From Vandiemenella viatica (taxonomy: Eukaryota; Arthropoda; Insecta; Orthoptera; Morabidae): a stretch of DNA of 64,000 nucleotides. The position numbers were made by a program, and so were the translations under genes. A model generated the notes under the pieces. That model saw only the letters and a list, made by a program, of their open reading frames with translations, made no database searches and had not been told where the DNA came from. This document shows positions 22,442 through 32,220 of the stretch, in pieces (the stretch's first letter is position 1; each line of letters begins with the position of its first letter). Where the stretch lies: the NCBI GenBank assembly GCA_031002005.1, contig JARYHS010011408.1, positions 220,761,473 through 220,825,472 of the forward strand, read 5' to 3'.

Positions 22442-23036
22442 TTAATTTTTTTTAGATATAATATGTTTTGCGGTTTTTATGCTTGGACTTCTTGATTTAA
22501 GTCTCTGAAATTGGGTTTCCATGTCGTCGTGGATGGGGAGATCCATGTTATGACAGATCTTATTATATTGGGCAGATAGGCGATTGCGTCGTCTTATCGT
22601 AGGTGGTTTGATGTTACTCAAAACTGGTAGCCAGTACAGTGAAGTGGACTTGATACATCCACTAATTATCCGCATTGTCTGGTTCAAAACCATGCCTAAA
22701 TTTTTGGTGTGGGTGCTGTTTATCCAGACAGATGAGCAATACTTAGCTGCAGAATACACAAGGCTCATTGCTGATGTGCGAAGTGTGGAGGCGGATGCTC
22801 CCCAGGCGGTGCCAGTTAACTTCTGCAGAATATTATTTCTAGTTCTTAGTTTTGCAGCAAGGTTGTTTAAATATTTATTGTAAGACAAGGTGCGATCTAT
22901 TACGATTCCAAAATACTTCCGAAATGGTTTGTGTTGGAGGGGAGTGCCATCAAGAAGAACGTCAAGCGAGAAATTGGCCGTTCGACTGTGAAAATGGAAG
23001 ACACTAGTTTTATTTTGATGCATACTACCCCCTCCT
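22442..23036 (-). pseudogene. Non-LTR reverse transcriptase, C-terminal part
   Basis: A single 193-codon frame (23023-22442) matches the post-catalytic region of an insect non-LTR family: NKTSVFHFHSRTANFSLDV, YFGIVIDRTLSYNKYLNNLA, LRTRNNILQKLTGTAWGA, SLVYSAAKYCSSVW and NQTMRIISGCIKST. The frame is uninterrupted, but the catalytic domain is missing. It abuts the opposing LINE fragment at 22441. This family differs from family A. Confidence 0.85.
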
Positions 23037-23194
23037 AAAATATTTTACACCCTGTATACTGAAATTGTCCCATGCCTCTTTAACACTTCTCTCTTCAAAC
23101 TCAACATAAATGCTTGTAATTTTGCACAGCAAAACCTTGGGATCAAATACAAGTCAAATTCGTGTTTCAGGTCAGGCCACGTGGTATGTGCATG

Positions 23195-23427
23195 TTTTTT
23201 TTTTTTTTTTTTTTTTTTTTACTTATGGCTCGTTGACGTCGAGGTCATTAGATGCGGGATGGGATTGGGGACAAGGAACAGCAAGGAATTCGGCCATAGT
23301 CTTTTTGAAGGATGCATCCTGGGGAAACCATGGAATACCCACATCTGGATGCCCGGACGGAGTTTCCAAACGGCGTCCTCCCGAATACGAGGCCAGAGCG
23401 TCAACCACTCACCTACCACGCTCACCT
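23195..23427 (-). mobile_element. SINE, minus orientation
   Basis: A 26-base T run (23195-23220) is the poly-A tail seen from the other strand. The body (GCAAGGAATTCGGCCATAGT, then CATCTGGATGCCCGGACGG) and head (GAGGCCAGAGCG, then CCACGCTCA) follow in reverse order. It is moderately diverged and no clear target duplication was found. Confidence 0.85.
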
Positions 23428-24020
23428 CTGTGATTCTAACCTAATACCTGATCAATGATCATATATGGTGTTACAGCCAAGATTTAACTTCTGCTAACTC
23501 AAATTAGTAGTTTCTCATTTTTAAAGAATTTTTGGTTTAAATTCAACCTTAGAAGGTACAACAATGATTAAACTGGAGAAACAGATTCGCTCCCCCCTGG
23601 AGTCAATTTCGAAACATTTCACAGGAAAAATCACATCGTTGTTTGATACTAATTTCATGACATGGGACCTATTCTAATTAGTTTTGCTAAGTTACCTGGA
23701 TATAAATAAAGTATATTTATGTTTGGAAGAGGAAAATAAAAAGGAAGGTGAATAAAAGAAAAAGTATTTTTGAATTAGGTATTTATGACATTAAATACAT
23801 ATTTTTCGTGCCTATAGAACTAGTTAATAATTTTTTATTTTCTCTCAAACTGTTTTAACTGGCACCACAACTTAAAGCTAGATTTATAAATAAATGAATA
23901 ACTCTTCTATAATTAAATTTAAGGCCTCTGTTTCTATCATCCCGTCATTGTGCATTCATAACTCTTTCGGGGAAAGCTGAAATCGCGAGAACAGAAACAG
24001 GTAGGAAAAAATTATTTTTA
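23428..24020. other. AT-rich sequence, nothing recognised
   Basis: No open frame of note, no repeat ends and no RNA-like structure were found by eye. Confidence 0.5.
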
Positions 24021-24920
24021 TCTATATCTATAAAACGAAAACCGGATATATTGGTCGTATAAAAACTCGGAAACTACGGGGCAGATTTCGATGGAGTTTT
24101 CACCGTTTTAAAGCTTAGAATCTTAATTCACTTGCCTGGTATGTCTTATGTTTCAACGTTAAATAATGTAGGAGCATTAAATGAAATTCCGAACGTATGG
24201 TAAGAAATTCCACAGGAGAAATCACTAGATGCCGCATACTCCGCACTAAACACACAACACAATGTCTCTGACCATAGCCTTTAATTAAAGCAATAAGATA
24301 ACTTATAGTAATAACTGTTTTGCACACTAAACAAAACTTTAAGTATTCTTTCTTTTAATTCGATATATTCAATTTTTAAAAGCCATAGCTTGAAGTATTA
24401 TTTCCTTAAATTCGGGATATCAATTTTTAAACGACATAGATAGCCGTAAAAACAACAGAGATTTTCTTTAAGCACGATCTCTGGACAATATCTCTGGCAT
24501 TCAGCATTAGTCTTCTGTTTACGATAATATTATTCCGGATTCACTTTTGATATTTTATTTGCAGAGTTAAAAGATCTGGCGCTTCGAGCCACAAGTATAT
24601 CCATTCACTTCGCAATTGAATCAAACGTGAGTTTTTAACATAATCTAGGGTTGTTCAGTAATGTAGTAATGAAATTTCTTAACCAAATTATCGAAGCTTG
24701 ATATACATGAATCTTTTCGGACGAATGAAAATAGTATACATGCTAATAAACTTCAGCCCACCAGTTTCTTGGTAGGGGGCGGGTGAATGTAAGTTTGCTT
24801 TAATTCCGAAAAAGTTTGAGCGTATTTTATGAAACTTTGTACAAATGTTTTGCGGGAATAAAAATAGGGTACGGTTAAATCTACGCCAACTATACCGGGC
24901 AACGCCGGGAACTCCGCTAG
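24021..24920 (+). mobile_element. Non-autonomous Helitron, 900 bases
   Basis: It begins TCTATATCTATAAAACGAAA directly after an A, and ends in CCGGGCAACGCCGGG, then AACTCCGCTAG, directly before a T. A 5' TC, a short 3' hairpin (CCGG..CCGG) about 10 bases from a CTRR terminus, and insertion between A and T without target duplication are the Helitron hallmarks. There is no Rep/helicase gene, so it depends on proteins made elsewhere. Confidence 0.85.
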
Positions 24921-25136
24921 TATTTGATAAACTGTGCTTTCTACGTTGAGTCGTGTATCAGTGACTTCTTCGGTCCCCCTCAGAAAAAATCGATTCAAGA
25001 TAGTGAGTTTAGTTTTGTTTCGTCGTTGGACTAATTACTTAAAAGAGCATTCCTTTCCATGAATTGTATATTTTATCAAGTATTTCCTCTTAACTTATCG
25101 TCAGGATAAAGCAATGGTTTCCAACAGGGGCGCTAC

Positions 25137-25418
25137 CAGTGGCATAGCTAGGTCGACAAGTGCCCCGGTGCAAAAAAAAAAATAAAATAAAATATTTTGG
25201 GCCCTCAGGCCAGTTGGGCGACCTTTTTTTAGCTCTGCCCTGAAGGCTCATGGGCCCTCTGAGCCGCGCTTGGGCTGCGCTCGCCCCCCCCCCCTCGCCC
25301 CCCCTCGCCCCCCCCCCTCCGCTGCGCTTAATGGGCCCCGCAGCTGCGCTAAGGGGCCCCCTGATTGTGAGGGCCCCGGTGCACTGCACCACCTAGCCCT
25401 ATGTTAGCTACGCCCCTG
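25137..25418. mobile_element. GC-rich MITE (CAGNGGCRTAGCTA ends)
   Basis: The left end CAGTGGCATAGCTAGG and the right end GCTACGCCCCTG (complement CAGGGGCGTAGC) form short inverted repeats. The interior has C-rich tracts and GGGCCC blocks, and an A-rich run lies at 25171-25196. Such ends are typical of small hAT-like elements, but the expected 8-base duplication is not visible, so the ends or the class may be wrong. Confidence 0.55.
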
Positions 25419-25642
25419 ATGGGCAGTGAAGAGATCATAAAGTGTGTTTCTGGTCCAAGTGAAATTTAGGTGGCGTTGAGAATCAACCGCCATCTCCTGC
25501 CTGCTTTTCAGTATTATATCGGATTTAAGTGTTGCATCAAAGAAATTTTCATTGCATTCCCGTGATCATAAGTAGCCAAAAGAGGATTTAGTGCAGTCAG
25601 TAAATTACTAGTTAAGTAAAGAAACAGATTATCAGCAATGGA

Positions 25643-25880
25643 CCGAGAGTGGTGGTGTAACGATTAGCGTTCTGGCCTCACATTCGGGAGGACGCCGATT
25701 CGAATCACCATCCGGGCATCCAGATTTAGTTTTCCCATGGTTTCCCAAATCACTCCAGGCAAATACCGGGATGCTTCCTTCAAAAGGACATGGCCGAATT
25801 CCTTCCCATTCCTTGCCCCCCATCCTTACCCGTCTCTAGAGACCTCGCTGTTAAGAGACGTTAAGCAGTTAAAAAAAAAA
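25643..25880 (+). mobile_element. Full-length SINE
   Basis: The head GTGGTGTAACGATTAGCG and box GATTCGAATC are followed by the family body and an A-tail. A 10-base duplication with one mismatch, CAGCAATGGA and CAGTAATGGA, lies at 25633-25642 and 25881-25890. Confidence 0.93.
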
Positions 25881-26037
25881 CAGTAATGGAACGCGGAGAT
25901 TTAAGATTACTGATGACAAATAAGGCACCAAATATCGAAAAATTAGTCCCATTACACTTTGCCTTCTAAGTAATAATATTTTTTCATAATATGTATTTTT
26001 TTTATTCAAACTGTGAACACTGTATCAATATTGTTAA

Positions 26038-26947
26038 CTAGCCTCGTACCCGCGACTTCGTACGCGTGGATTAAGAATTTTTTTGCCAGAATTAAATATA
26101 GAAAGTTGTTGGTAACGAAGGATTGGTCCCAAACAATATCGAGTCGGCATAATATGACAGGAAAGCTATCACTATATCTTTCTACCGTCGAACCTGCCTC
26201 TTGAAGAGAATCAATTTCCAACATATTTCTGTCACTATTCGATAAGATTTCAAAATTTCGTGACTACAACTGTTAATCATACTGGAAAAAATATCCTGTG
26301 CCCTTCATACAGCTTTCCTTATAAAATTCCATCACAACGATATAGCCATATAGTCGTCAAAACGTAACAAAAAGACAGAGACTTACTTCCGTATTTATAT
26401 TAGTATTACTGTGGTTCACACTCACACACTGACTGCGAACAACACCTGAGGGATCATTATAACGTAAAAAAGTGTACACGTACAACATTGCAAGACTTCC
26501 TACGATTTGCCTCGCATTGCACCCGTAAGTTTCTAATATCTACAGTTAACATTCAATCCGAATAACCTACGGCCCAGGCCTAACTCATACGATCAAAAAC
26601 AATTTTGAAAACCTTAGCCTCCACGGAGATTTGAACCGGAGACTACGACGTTCGTAAGCAAGCTCTTTAGCCACTGAGCTGCCAGTTCACTACACGGAAA
26701 CACGGTCTGGAGACGTCCACATCCAACGTGTCTGTCTATCGCCGTATTTCGAAGTTATGAGACAACATGTGTTATTTATACATATAATTTTTCAACCAAA
26801 TGTAGACAGTATTTTTCTCCTTGTTTCAAAGAATAAGTGTGCAAAGTTTCATCGAGATCGGATGAAAACTGTGGATTTGTATGAAGAACAAACAAACCAA
26901 CAAACAAACAAACAAACAAACATACATTCATCTTTATAATATAAAGA
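26038..26947 (-). mobile_element. Non-autonomous Helitron with TTTG array
   Basis: On the - strand it starts with TCTTTATATTATAAAGATGA after an A. It runs through a (TTTG)n array (26888-26925) and a stretch with TTTCATCGAGATCGGATG in the + sense. It ends GAAGTCGCGGGTACGAGGCTAG before a T. The TC start, CTAG end and A/T insertion site fit Helitrons. No coding capacity. A tRNA-like block is embedded near 26.65 kb. A related truncated copy is at 31563. Confidence 0.8.
26615..26692 (-). repeat. tRNA-like sequence inside the Helitron
   Basis: On the - strand the text has GGCAGCTCAGTGGCTAAAGA (A-box-like) and CTCCGGTTCAAATCTCCG (B-box-like with T-stem pairing), spaced as in a tRNA. The acceptor stem is not convincing, so this is a pseudo-tRNA or SINE head and not a working tRNA gene. 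Confidence 0.5.
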
Positions 26948-27417
26948 TATCTTTTAATACAGTAATTTTGAAAACTGTCCTCATTTTTCTATATGTGATA
27001 TTGCACATTTTACCTACAAGGAGCTCCAACGAAACAAATCACTGTTTCAAAAAGTGTGTTAAGCGCCAAAAAAGTTTGAGTACTATGTGTTTGAGTACTG
27101 TTTGTTACACTATTAATTACAAGAAAAGGGGTTTGGTGCGCGTTTTTTTTCTGAAAAGTGGGCAGTGAGTAATTTTTTTCTGAAACGGGGGTGAGTAATT
27201 ATTTTTTTCGATAGACCCAAAAAGGTTAGGGTAAGTATCCCGATCAAAAATTACGTATGATTCTTTATTCTAAAATGTGTTGGCAGCCCTAATTCTAGGC
27301 CCTTTACCATATCCAAAACACTGTCACAGGCCTACCTCTAGCAAGTTAATAGTAAATAGGCGCATAGTTCAAAAGTAATGAGTCTGCTTTCGAGTATCAG
27401 AATTCTTTTCCACCCCT
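26948..27417. other. AT-rich sequence with a short imperfect duplication
   Basis: TTTTTTTCTGAAA and GTGAGTAATT recur at 27145-27205. No gene was recognised in the small frames. Confidence 0.4.
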
Positions 27418-27720
27418 GGCGTCCATTAATTACGTAAGTGTTTTTCGGAAATCTGGGCCCTCCCCGCGCCTCTCTACCCCTCCACGGTGGTGAGATTTGG
27501 AGATTGAAGAGATCTGGTCGCCCCCCCCCCCTTTCTCTGCTGACGACCACGTGATGGTTGGAGACCTTTTTTTTAGCTCTCCTGTCTTCAAGGAACATTG
27601 GGATCCACGCCGTTTGTAGACCCTTCTTTTTAGCTTTACTGATCTTCAAGGAACTAAATAGATGACGTGAAATTTCTGTTTCCTCTTCCTGTTTCAACAC
27701 ACGTAATTAATGGACGCCCT
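27418..27720. mobile_element. GGG-type MITE, CGTCCATTAATTACG ends
   Basis: The left end is GGCGTCCATTAATTACGTAA and the right end CACACGTAATTAATGGACGC, followed by CCT. The ends are related to the other GGG-type MITEs (rule: GGG-N-CGTCCAT-AA-TACGT). It ends 38 bases before the TATA box at 27759, so it would lie in the proximal promoter if that exon is real. Confidence 0.75.
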
Positions 27721-27758
27721 CTAACGAACGACCTGTTGCACCCTATCGACCTTGCAAC

Positions 27759-27767
27759 TATAAATAG
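27759..27767 (+). promoter_or_regulatory. Candidate TATA box
   Basis: TATAAATAG stands 131 bases before an ATG that begins a short open exon with a strong splice donor. AGTCAGTAC at about 27827-27835 resembles the arthropod initiator TCAGT but is too far from the TATA box to be its partner. A start near 27790 would fit the usual spacing. Confidence 0.4.
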
Positions 27768-27897
27768 AGGTGAATCTGTTGTTAATTTATGAAGAACCGT
27801 ACATGCACAGATGGCAGAGTACACCTAGTCAGTACTGGCAGTGACTTGCTAAGACTCGCAGCAGCTTGCAGCGACACGTCAGTCTTCTTCCGTCCCG

Positions 27898-27940
27898 ATG
27901 GCTCGCGAGTATGTTAGTGGATATAGCTATCGCAATAAGG
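27898..27940 (+). CDS. Candidate first coding exon
   Basis: An ATG opens the frame MAREYVSGYSYRNK, and the exon ends in G followed by GTAAGTAAT, a near-perfect donor. The preceding 120 bases are CG-richer than the surroundings, as expected for a 5' UTR, and a TATA box lies upstream. Two short upstream ATGs fall between the TATA box and this ATG. I do not recognise the peptide, and no second exon was found downstream. It may be the start of a small, fast-evolving gene or of a mobile element transcript. Confidence 0.35.
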
Positions 27941-28205
27941 GTAAGTAATATCATTCTAACCAATTAAACAAAAATAGATAAAGAAAATCGATCTCATTTT
28001 CTGGTTGAGATATAATGATGCCACTTAAAGGCTTTAAAATAACTTTCGTTCTATGATCCTGATCCTTGTGTGGTATTATGAGAAAGGATACATAAAAATA
28101 TGATTTAGATTTGGTTTGTCAAAATGTGGTTGTTTACATACAACGCTAGTTTTGCGATATAGAGGAAACGAAGTTTACTACAGTCTGCATCAGAAACGTC
28201 CGGCC

Positions 28206-28296
28206 ATCCACCGATTTCAATGGCCGAATTCCTTCCCGTTTCTTGTCTACAGTTCTCCCCTGCCTCTAATGACTTCGATGTCGACGAAGCATGAAG
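28206..28296 (+). repeat. SINE tail remnant
   Basis: CAATGGCCGAATTCCTTCCC, then TGCCTCTAATGACTTCGATG, matches the 3' body of the SINE. The head and poly-A are gone. Confidence 0.6.
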
Positions 28297-29029
28297 TCTG
28301 GGATTTGTATCAGTCTAACTTGGAACTTAGAATCAACCTGCAAAGCACCTTCGTCAGCATTAAATAATGTGTTATTTCTATGATGAAGTATTACAGCATT
28401 GTGTAATGGATTTCGCAATTATTTCTTTAGAGCAGGATTATGATAAATGGCGTTATCTAAGGCTTTCTCGTTTTTGCATTCACAGAAATTACTTTAGTAT
28501 TATAACTGTTTCTTTGAACATACTACACAGATGTATAAAATACAGAAATTATTCGCTTAGTTGTTTGATTTCACAAAACTGAGTGCTGCTAAGTAAGACT
28601 GTACGGAGTCAAACAAAGACCTTTATTTGAGTGAGATAAAATTAGAACTATCAAATTCTGCAAAAGCCAAAGAGATGTTAATCGTTGAATTGTATTACAA
28701 AAATAGTTTGTCTGTTGGAGAGGAAATGAAAATGCACATTCCTTGTAATCAATTATAAAACATGAATTAAGACTTTTCTCCGAGTACTTATTTTCAGATA
28801 AAATTAACAGCTGTTAGAAATCAGGTAAGAGGCAAGAAGGTATTACGACAGGTTGCGTAAGAAAAATAGTGGATTTTTGGTTTTCTAAATGATCTTTTCA
28901 TTCTAACTCAATTACTGTAATATTTTTTTTTTTTTTTTTCAACAATTCCATTACGGTTCGTAAACGAGAACTTTTGATAACAAACGTTACAGATCCCACA
29001 AAGCTAACTTAATTATTAAATATCTGTAA
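28297..29029. other. AT-rich sequence, nothing recognised
   Basis: A 20-base T run lies near 28921-28940. No supported gene. Confidence 0.5.
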
Positions 29030-29105
29030 AAGCCGGAATCGAACCGGCAACGACTGGAACCTGAGGACGATAGCAATAAAGGGCCTACACTACCGAGAAC
29101 GCCTA
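29030..29105 (-). repeat. tRNA-like pseudogene or SINE head
   Basis: On the - strand it has TCGGTAGTGTAGGCCC (A-box-like) and GCCGGTTCGATTCCGGC, a perfect T-arm with B box. The intervening anticodon region does not fold well and the acceptor ends do not pair. It is 680 bases from the real tRNA-Val. Confidence 0.5.
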
Positions 29106-29783
29106 GAACTTTCTTGAGGCAGCCAGTAGAAAATGAGTACCGGGTCTACCAATTGCAGACTTCTGATTTAATTAAGAACAAAACGCAAATTAGACTGAAG
29201 AAGATTTCGTTAGGAAATGTGATGATTACTAAAGATAATCAAACATGACCCGCTTCCCTTGCGAGCAGGAAAATCATACACAGTACAGTACTGACAAGAT
29301 AATCCACAAAGATTGCAGACCAGCTCAAATAAATAATAATAATAAAAAAAAATACAAAATGTTCAACAGTTTAAGGAAGTCTGACCTTAGTGAAATGAGT
29401 CAACTGTTATGTTTACTTTTAGGTTTGATTAAATTACATATGTTCACTTTAACCCTTCCTGAGAATAGTTCTAGGAGTTTGAAATATAAGATTTCTGTAG
29501 AGAAAATATTACCAAAGAATTATAGAAAGTTTAATAATTATCGATCAAAACCAAACACTATTTTCATTCTTCGTTGTACACAATTCCTCACTTTGTACAT
29601 GAGTACCAAGGACCTAAGGTGACACATTACGGATTTGAAAGGTCTCATTGTGTAGGAGAAAACTAATCAACATTCTTCTCATAGTTTTATTTCTCTCAGC
29701 ACAATTAATAATAACTGTTAATATTTAAAACTTGATGTAATTGTGCCTAACATCTGAATTACATTTATACATAAAAAAAAAAT
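29106..29783. other. No recognisable gene
   Basis: A 125-codon + strand frame (29245-29622) is AT-rich with no domain I recognise and no splice or promoter context. I treat it as chance. Confidence 0.4.
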
Positions 29784-29856
29784 TGTTTCCGCCCGGGATC
29801 GAACCGGGGACCTTGCGCGTGTGAAGCGCACGTGATAACCACTACACTACGGAAAC
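29784..29856 (-). tRNA. tRNA-Val, anticodon CAC
   Basis: The - strand gives a full 73-base cloverleaf. The acceptor stem GTTTCCG pairs with CGGAAAC and the discriminator base is A. The A box is TAGTGTAGTGG. The anticodon arm is TGCGC-TTCACAC-GCGCA with CAC in the loop, and the T arm CCCCGGTTCGATCCCGGG contains the B box. A run of T follows on the - strand, as polymerase III termination requires. It is nearly identical in stems to animal tRNA-Val(CAC). It decodes GUG codons and looks functional, and no intron is present. Confidence 0.97.
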
Positions 29857-30469
29857 GTTGTGATAAATTGTGCCTTTTATGAGGATATAATTCCCCGCTA
29901 TTGACTGGAGAGAGCATTTACAGTAATATTATTCAATGTAACAGCACTTTTCTTAGCAAACGATTTCTATGAAAGCACAAGTAAATTTATAACATTACGC
30001 TTATGGCGACCGTCTTGATGTTTTTTTTACGCGTTTGAACTTGATGCTCAGCTAACGAAAGCAAATCTGCTGGTTTAATTTTGCCGGGAAGTCTTTTGAG
30101 TTAATATAATTTAGGATTAATATCTGCCCCTCGTATAATAGTGTATTAACTATTAACACCTGCATCGTATAAGGGAGGGTATCTTATTTTGCTATAATTG
30201 TGGATTGTGTTCTCATATCAGGTATGACTTTTTACTTACGGCAGTGATCTGATAATCGTAGTGGTTATGATCTAGAAAAGGTAACTGTATTAAAAATCAG
30301 GGAATAATATCTACTTTATCTAATAATGTATGGAATGATCTGTAGCAGAGGTCGAGAATTTTTCAGGCCACCGTTACAAATTTTTTTTAATTCAAAAAAT
30401 TGGCAATGGCATTTTTTATTACCGCTTAGAAATACTGAAATAGCTTGAGAATACACCAATATGCGGTGT
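29857..30469. other. Unassigned AT-rich sequence
   Basis: No gene, repeat end or RNA structure recognised. Confidence 0.5.
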
Positions 30470-30545
30470 ACGGGAGTGATGCTGGCCTGAGGTGTTGAAG
30501 GGTGTCTGTTCGAGTCCGGCTTAGCGCATAAGGGTTCATAGGTCG
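30470..30545 (+). repeat. tRNA-like SINE head
   Basis: GGGAGTGATGCTGGCCTGAG, then TGTTCGAGTCC (B-box-like), has tRNA-like spacing. No body shared with the main SINE follows. Confidence 0.4.
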
Positions 30546-30584
30546 ATCATGTACTGTCTTTCATTTTTTTAATCAAATTATCAT

Positions 30585-31150
30585 TTGCCCGCTACTTTGC
30601 ACGTATGGTCCTTGGTGTGTTTAGAAATGCTTTACCTTTTTTACTGGTATAAAATATTATAATGGAGAGGCAACAAATAAAACAATTCTTGTAGTTGATG
30701 GCTACACATATGGTCTGTATAAAAATGACAAGCAGAAACGGTTTCTTATTATAACAAATACGCAAAAAAGGAAAAAACTAATACAATCTACGGCACCGAC
30801 CCATTTAGATTACTTAAACCTCTCTATATGTAGGCACAACAATAAACACACACGAATAAAGACTTAATTTTGGAAGCAATTGAAAGCAGTCATTACGGCG
30901 AGAAACTTTTTATCACATTATTTTCTGTGAAGCGTTGATAAACTGAATTAGCAGTAGTAATTTTCGTTGACACTATTTAGTCAGACTTAGTCCTATGCGT
31001 TGGTAACGGCTGATTGCGATTGGTTGGCGACTATCTTGACCTATCAGTGCCATTTTTTTAATTATTTATATATCGTTGACTGGTGAAGATAGACGATTTA
31101 ATGATATATGTCATATAAATTATTCGCCTAATAGTTTGTTTTCCCACAAT
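30585..31150. repeat. Dispersed repeat X, uninterrupted copy
   Basis: It aligns with 14072-14523 plus 16061-16165 and serves as the empty-site reference for the LINE inserted there. The order of blocks (TTGGTGTGTTTAGAAATGCT, GATTGGTTGGCGACTAT, ATCGTTGACTGGTG) is preserved. Confidence 0.6.
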
Positions 31151-31562
31151 GCAATGAATAGTATAGCAGTGTGATCTTTGGTGGCTCTTAAAGCACGAAG
31201 ATGTTTGCGTAAATTAAATATTACTTACGCATATTACATTTAATTTAAGTACTGATGTTTTACATTTCAAAGAACTGAAGAAATAAATAGTCAAAGTCAA
31301 AAAACAAAACGATATTCAAAGAGTAACAGGTGAGCTATTACGAATATTTCTTGAAAAGAGTGTTCTTCTAAAATAATGAGTGATCTGAGGCGCCTTTTTT
31401 CCATTTAGAAATTATTATCATTTCTTGATCTGTTCCCCAGTCGCGTTGAGTCATAAGATGTTTCGCAGATTTTAAGCTAGGCAACAAGATTACTAACTGA
31501 AAACCGCGTCCATTTTGGTGTGATGGCTTAACAAACCCACAACACGTTTACAGATTTTTAAT
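31151..31562. other. No recognisable gene
   Basis: Mixed AT-rich sequence between repeat X and the Helitron fragment. Confidence 0.4.
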
Positions 31563-31910
31563 AGTAGTTACCGGCGACTTCGTAGGCGTGGACTTAGAAT
31601 AGTATTGTCTGATTTGAACGAATGCTATTTGATAAGTGCTGTTTGTACATGAAATTTATGAACACCTCATACACAATCTGGCTGCGAGAGAAACAAAGCC
31701 TGAGCAAACGATATAACATTACAGATACTTACACACCTTATCCGTCTGTCTGTCTGTCAACGTCCAGTTTGTTTTCAAAATTTCATGACAAAATATGTTA
31801 TTTATCCTGAAATATTTATCCCATGTCCTTCCTAATGATAGATAATATTTCCTTATAAAAATTCATCAATATTGGTTTAGACGTTTATTCATGAAACCTT
31901 AGCAAACCGG
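31563..31910 (-). mobile_element. Truncated Helitron copy
   Basis: GCGACTTCGTAGGCGTGGA and later TTTCCTTATAAAAATTCATCA match the 3' half of the Helitron at 26038-26947 in the same orientation. The terminal CTAG has decayed and the 5' half is absent. Confidence 0.55.
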
Positions 31911-31920
31911 GAGACAGTGT

Positions 31921-32220
31921 AACAAAATCCCTCTCGAGTGTCCAGCCGGATGGTGTCGTAAAAACAAGACGTTTCGATAGCTGATTCTGCTGTCTTCATC
32001 AGGTATCTTGTAGCTGTTGCAAGCTGACTGTCACCGCCTCAACTGGCTTGGCCTCTTTTATACCTTCAGCTGGAAGGTTCGATGGATGGTCAAGCCAGTC
32101 GAGGCGGTGACAGTCAGCTTGCGACAGCTACAAGATACCTGATGAGGACAGCAGAGTAAGCTGTCGAAACGTCTTGATTTTACAACACCATCCGGCTGGA
32201 TACCCGAGAGGATTTTGTTG
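31921..32220. repeat. 300-base palindromic repeat with two hammerhead-like cores
   Basis: Arms of about 130 bases (31921-32050 and 32091-32220) are inverted copies around a 40-base spacer. Each arm holds a core like that of the hammerhead ribozyme. On the + strand, CTGATGA (32139-32145) is followed by a hairpin, GACAGC / GCTGTC, with loop AGAGTAA, and then GAAAC (32166-32170). The - strand arm has CTGATGA, a GACAGC / GCTATC hairpin, and GAAAC. Hammerhead motifs of this kind are known from Penelope-like retroelements and other eukaryotic repeats. The cleavage-site strand could not be placed with certainty. Confidence 0.6.

Larger units (their letters stand above)
21515..23056. mobile_element. 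TIR-bounded composite element (CAGGGTGT ends)
   Basis: The left end TACAGGGTGTTAAG and the next 50 bases (through TTTAGGAGGAAGTATGCATC) are matched, inverted, at 23002-23056. TA dinucleotides stand outside CAGGG and CCCTG on both sides. Inside are a MITE and two LINE fragments facing each other. The outer repeats may belong to a Tc1/mariner-related element that collected insertions. It could also be two single copies in opposite orientation. Confidence 0.55.

Noticed and set aside
25090..25392. 100-codon Gly/Ala-rich minus-strand ORF
   Set aside because: It is a translation of the GC-rich MITE at 25137-25418.
29245..29622. 125-codon + strand ORF
   Set aside because: AT-rich codons, no recognisable domain, and no promoter or splice signals; likely chance.
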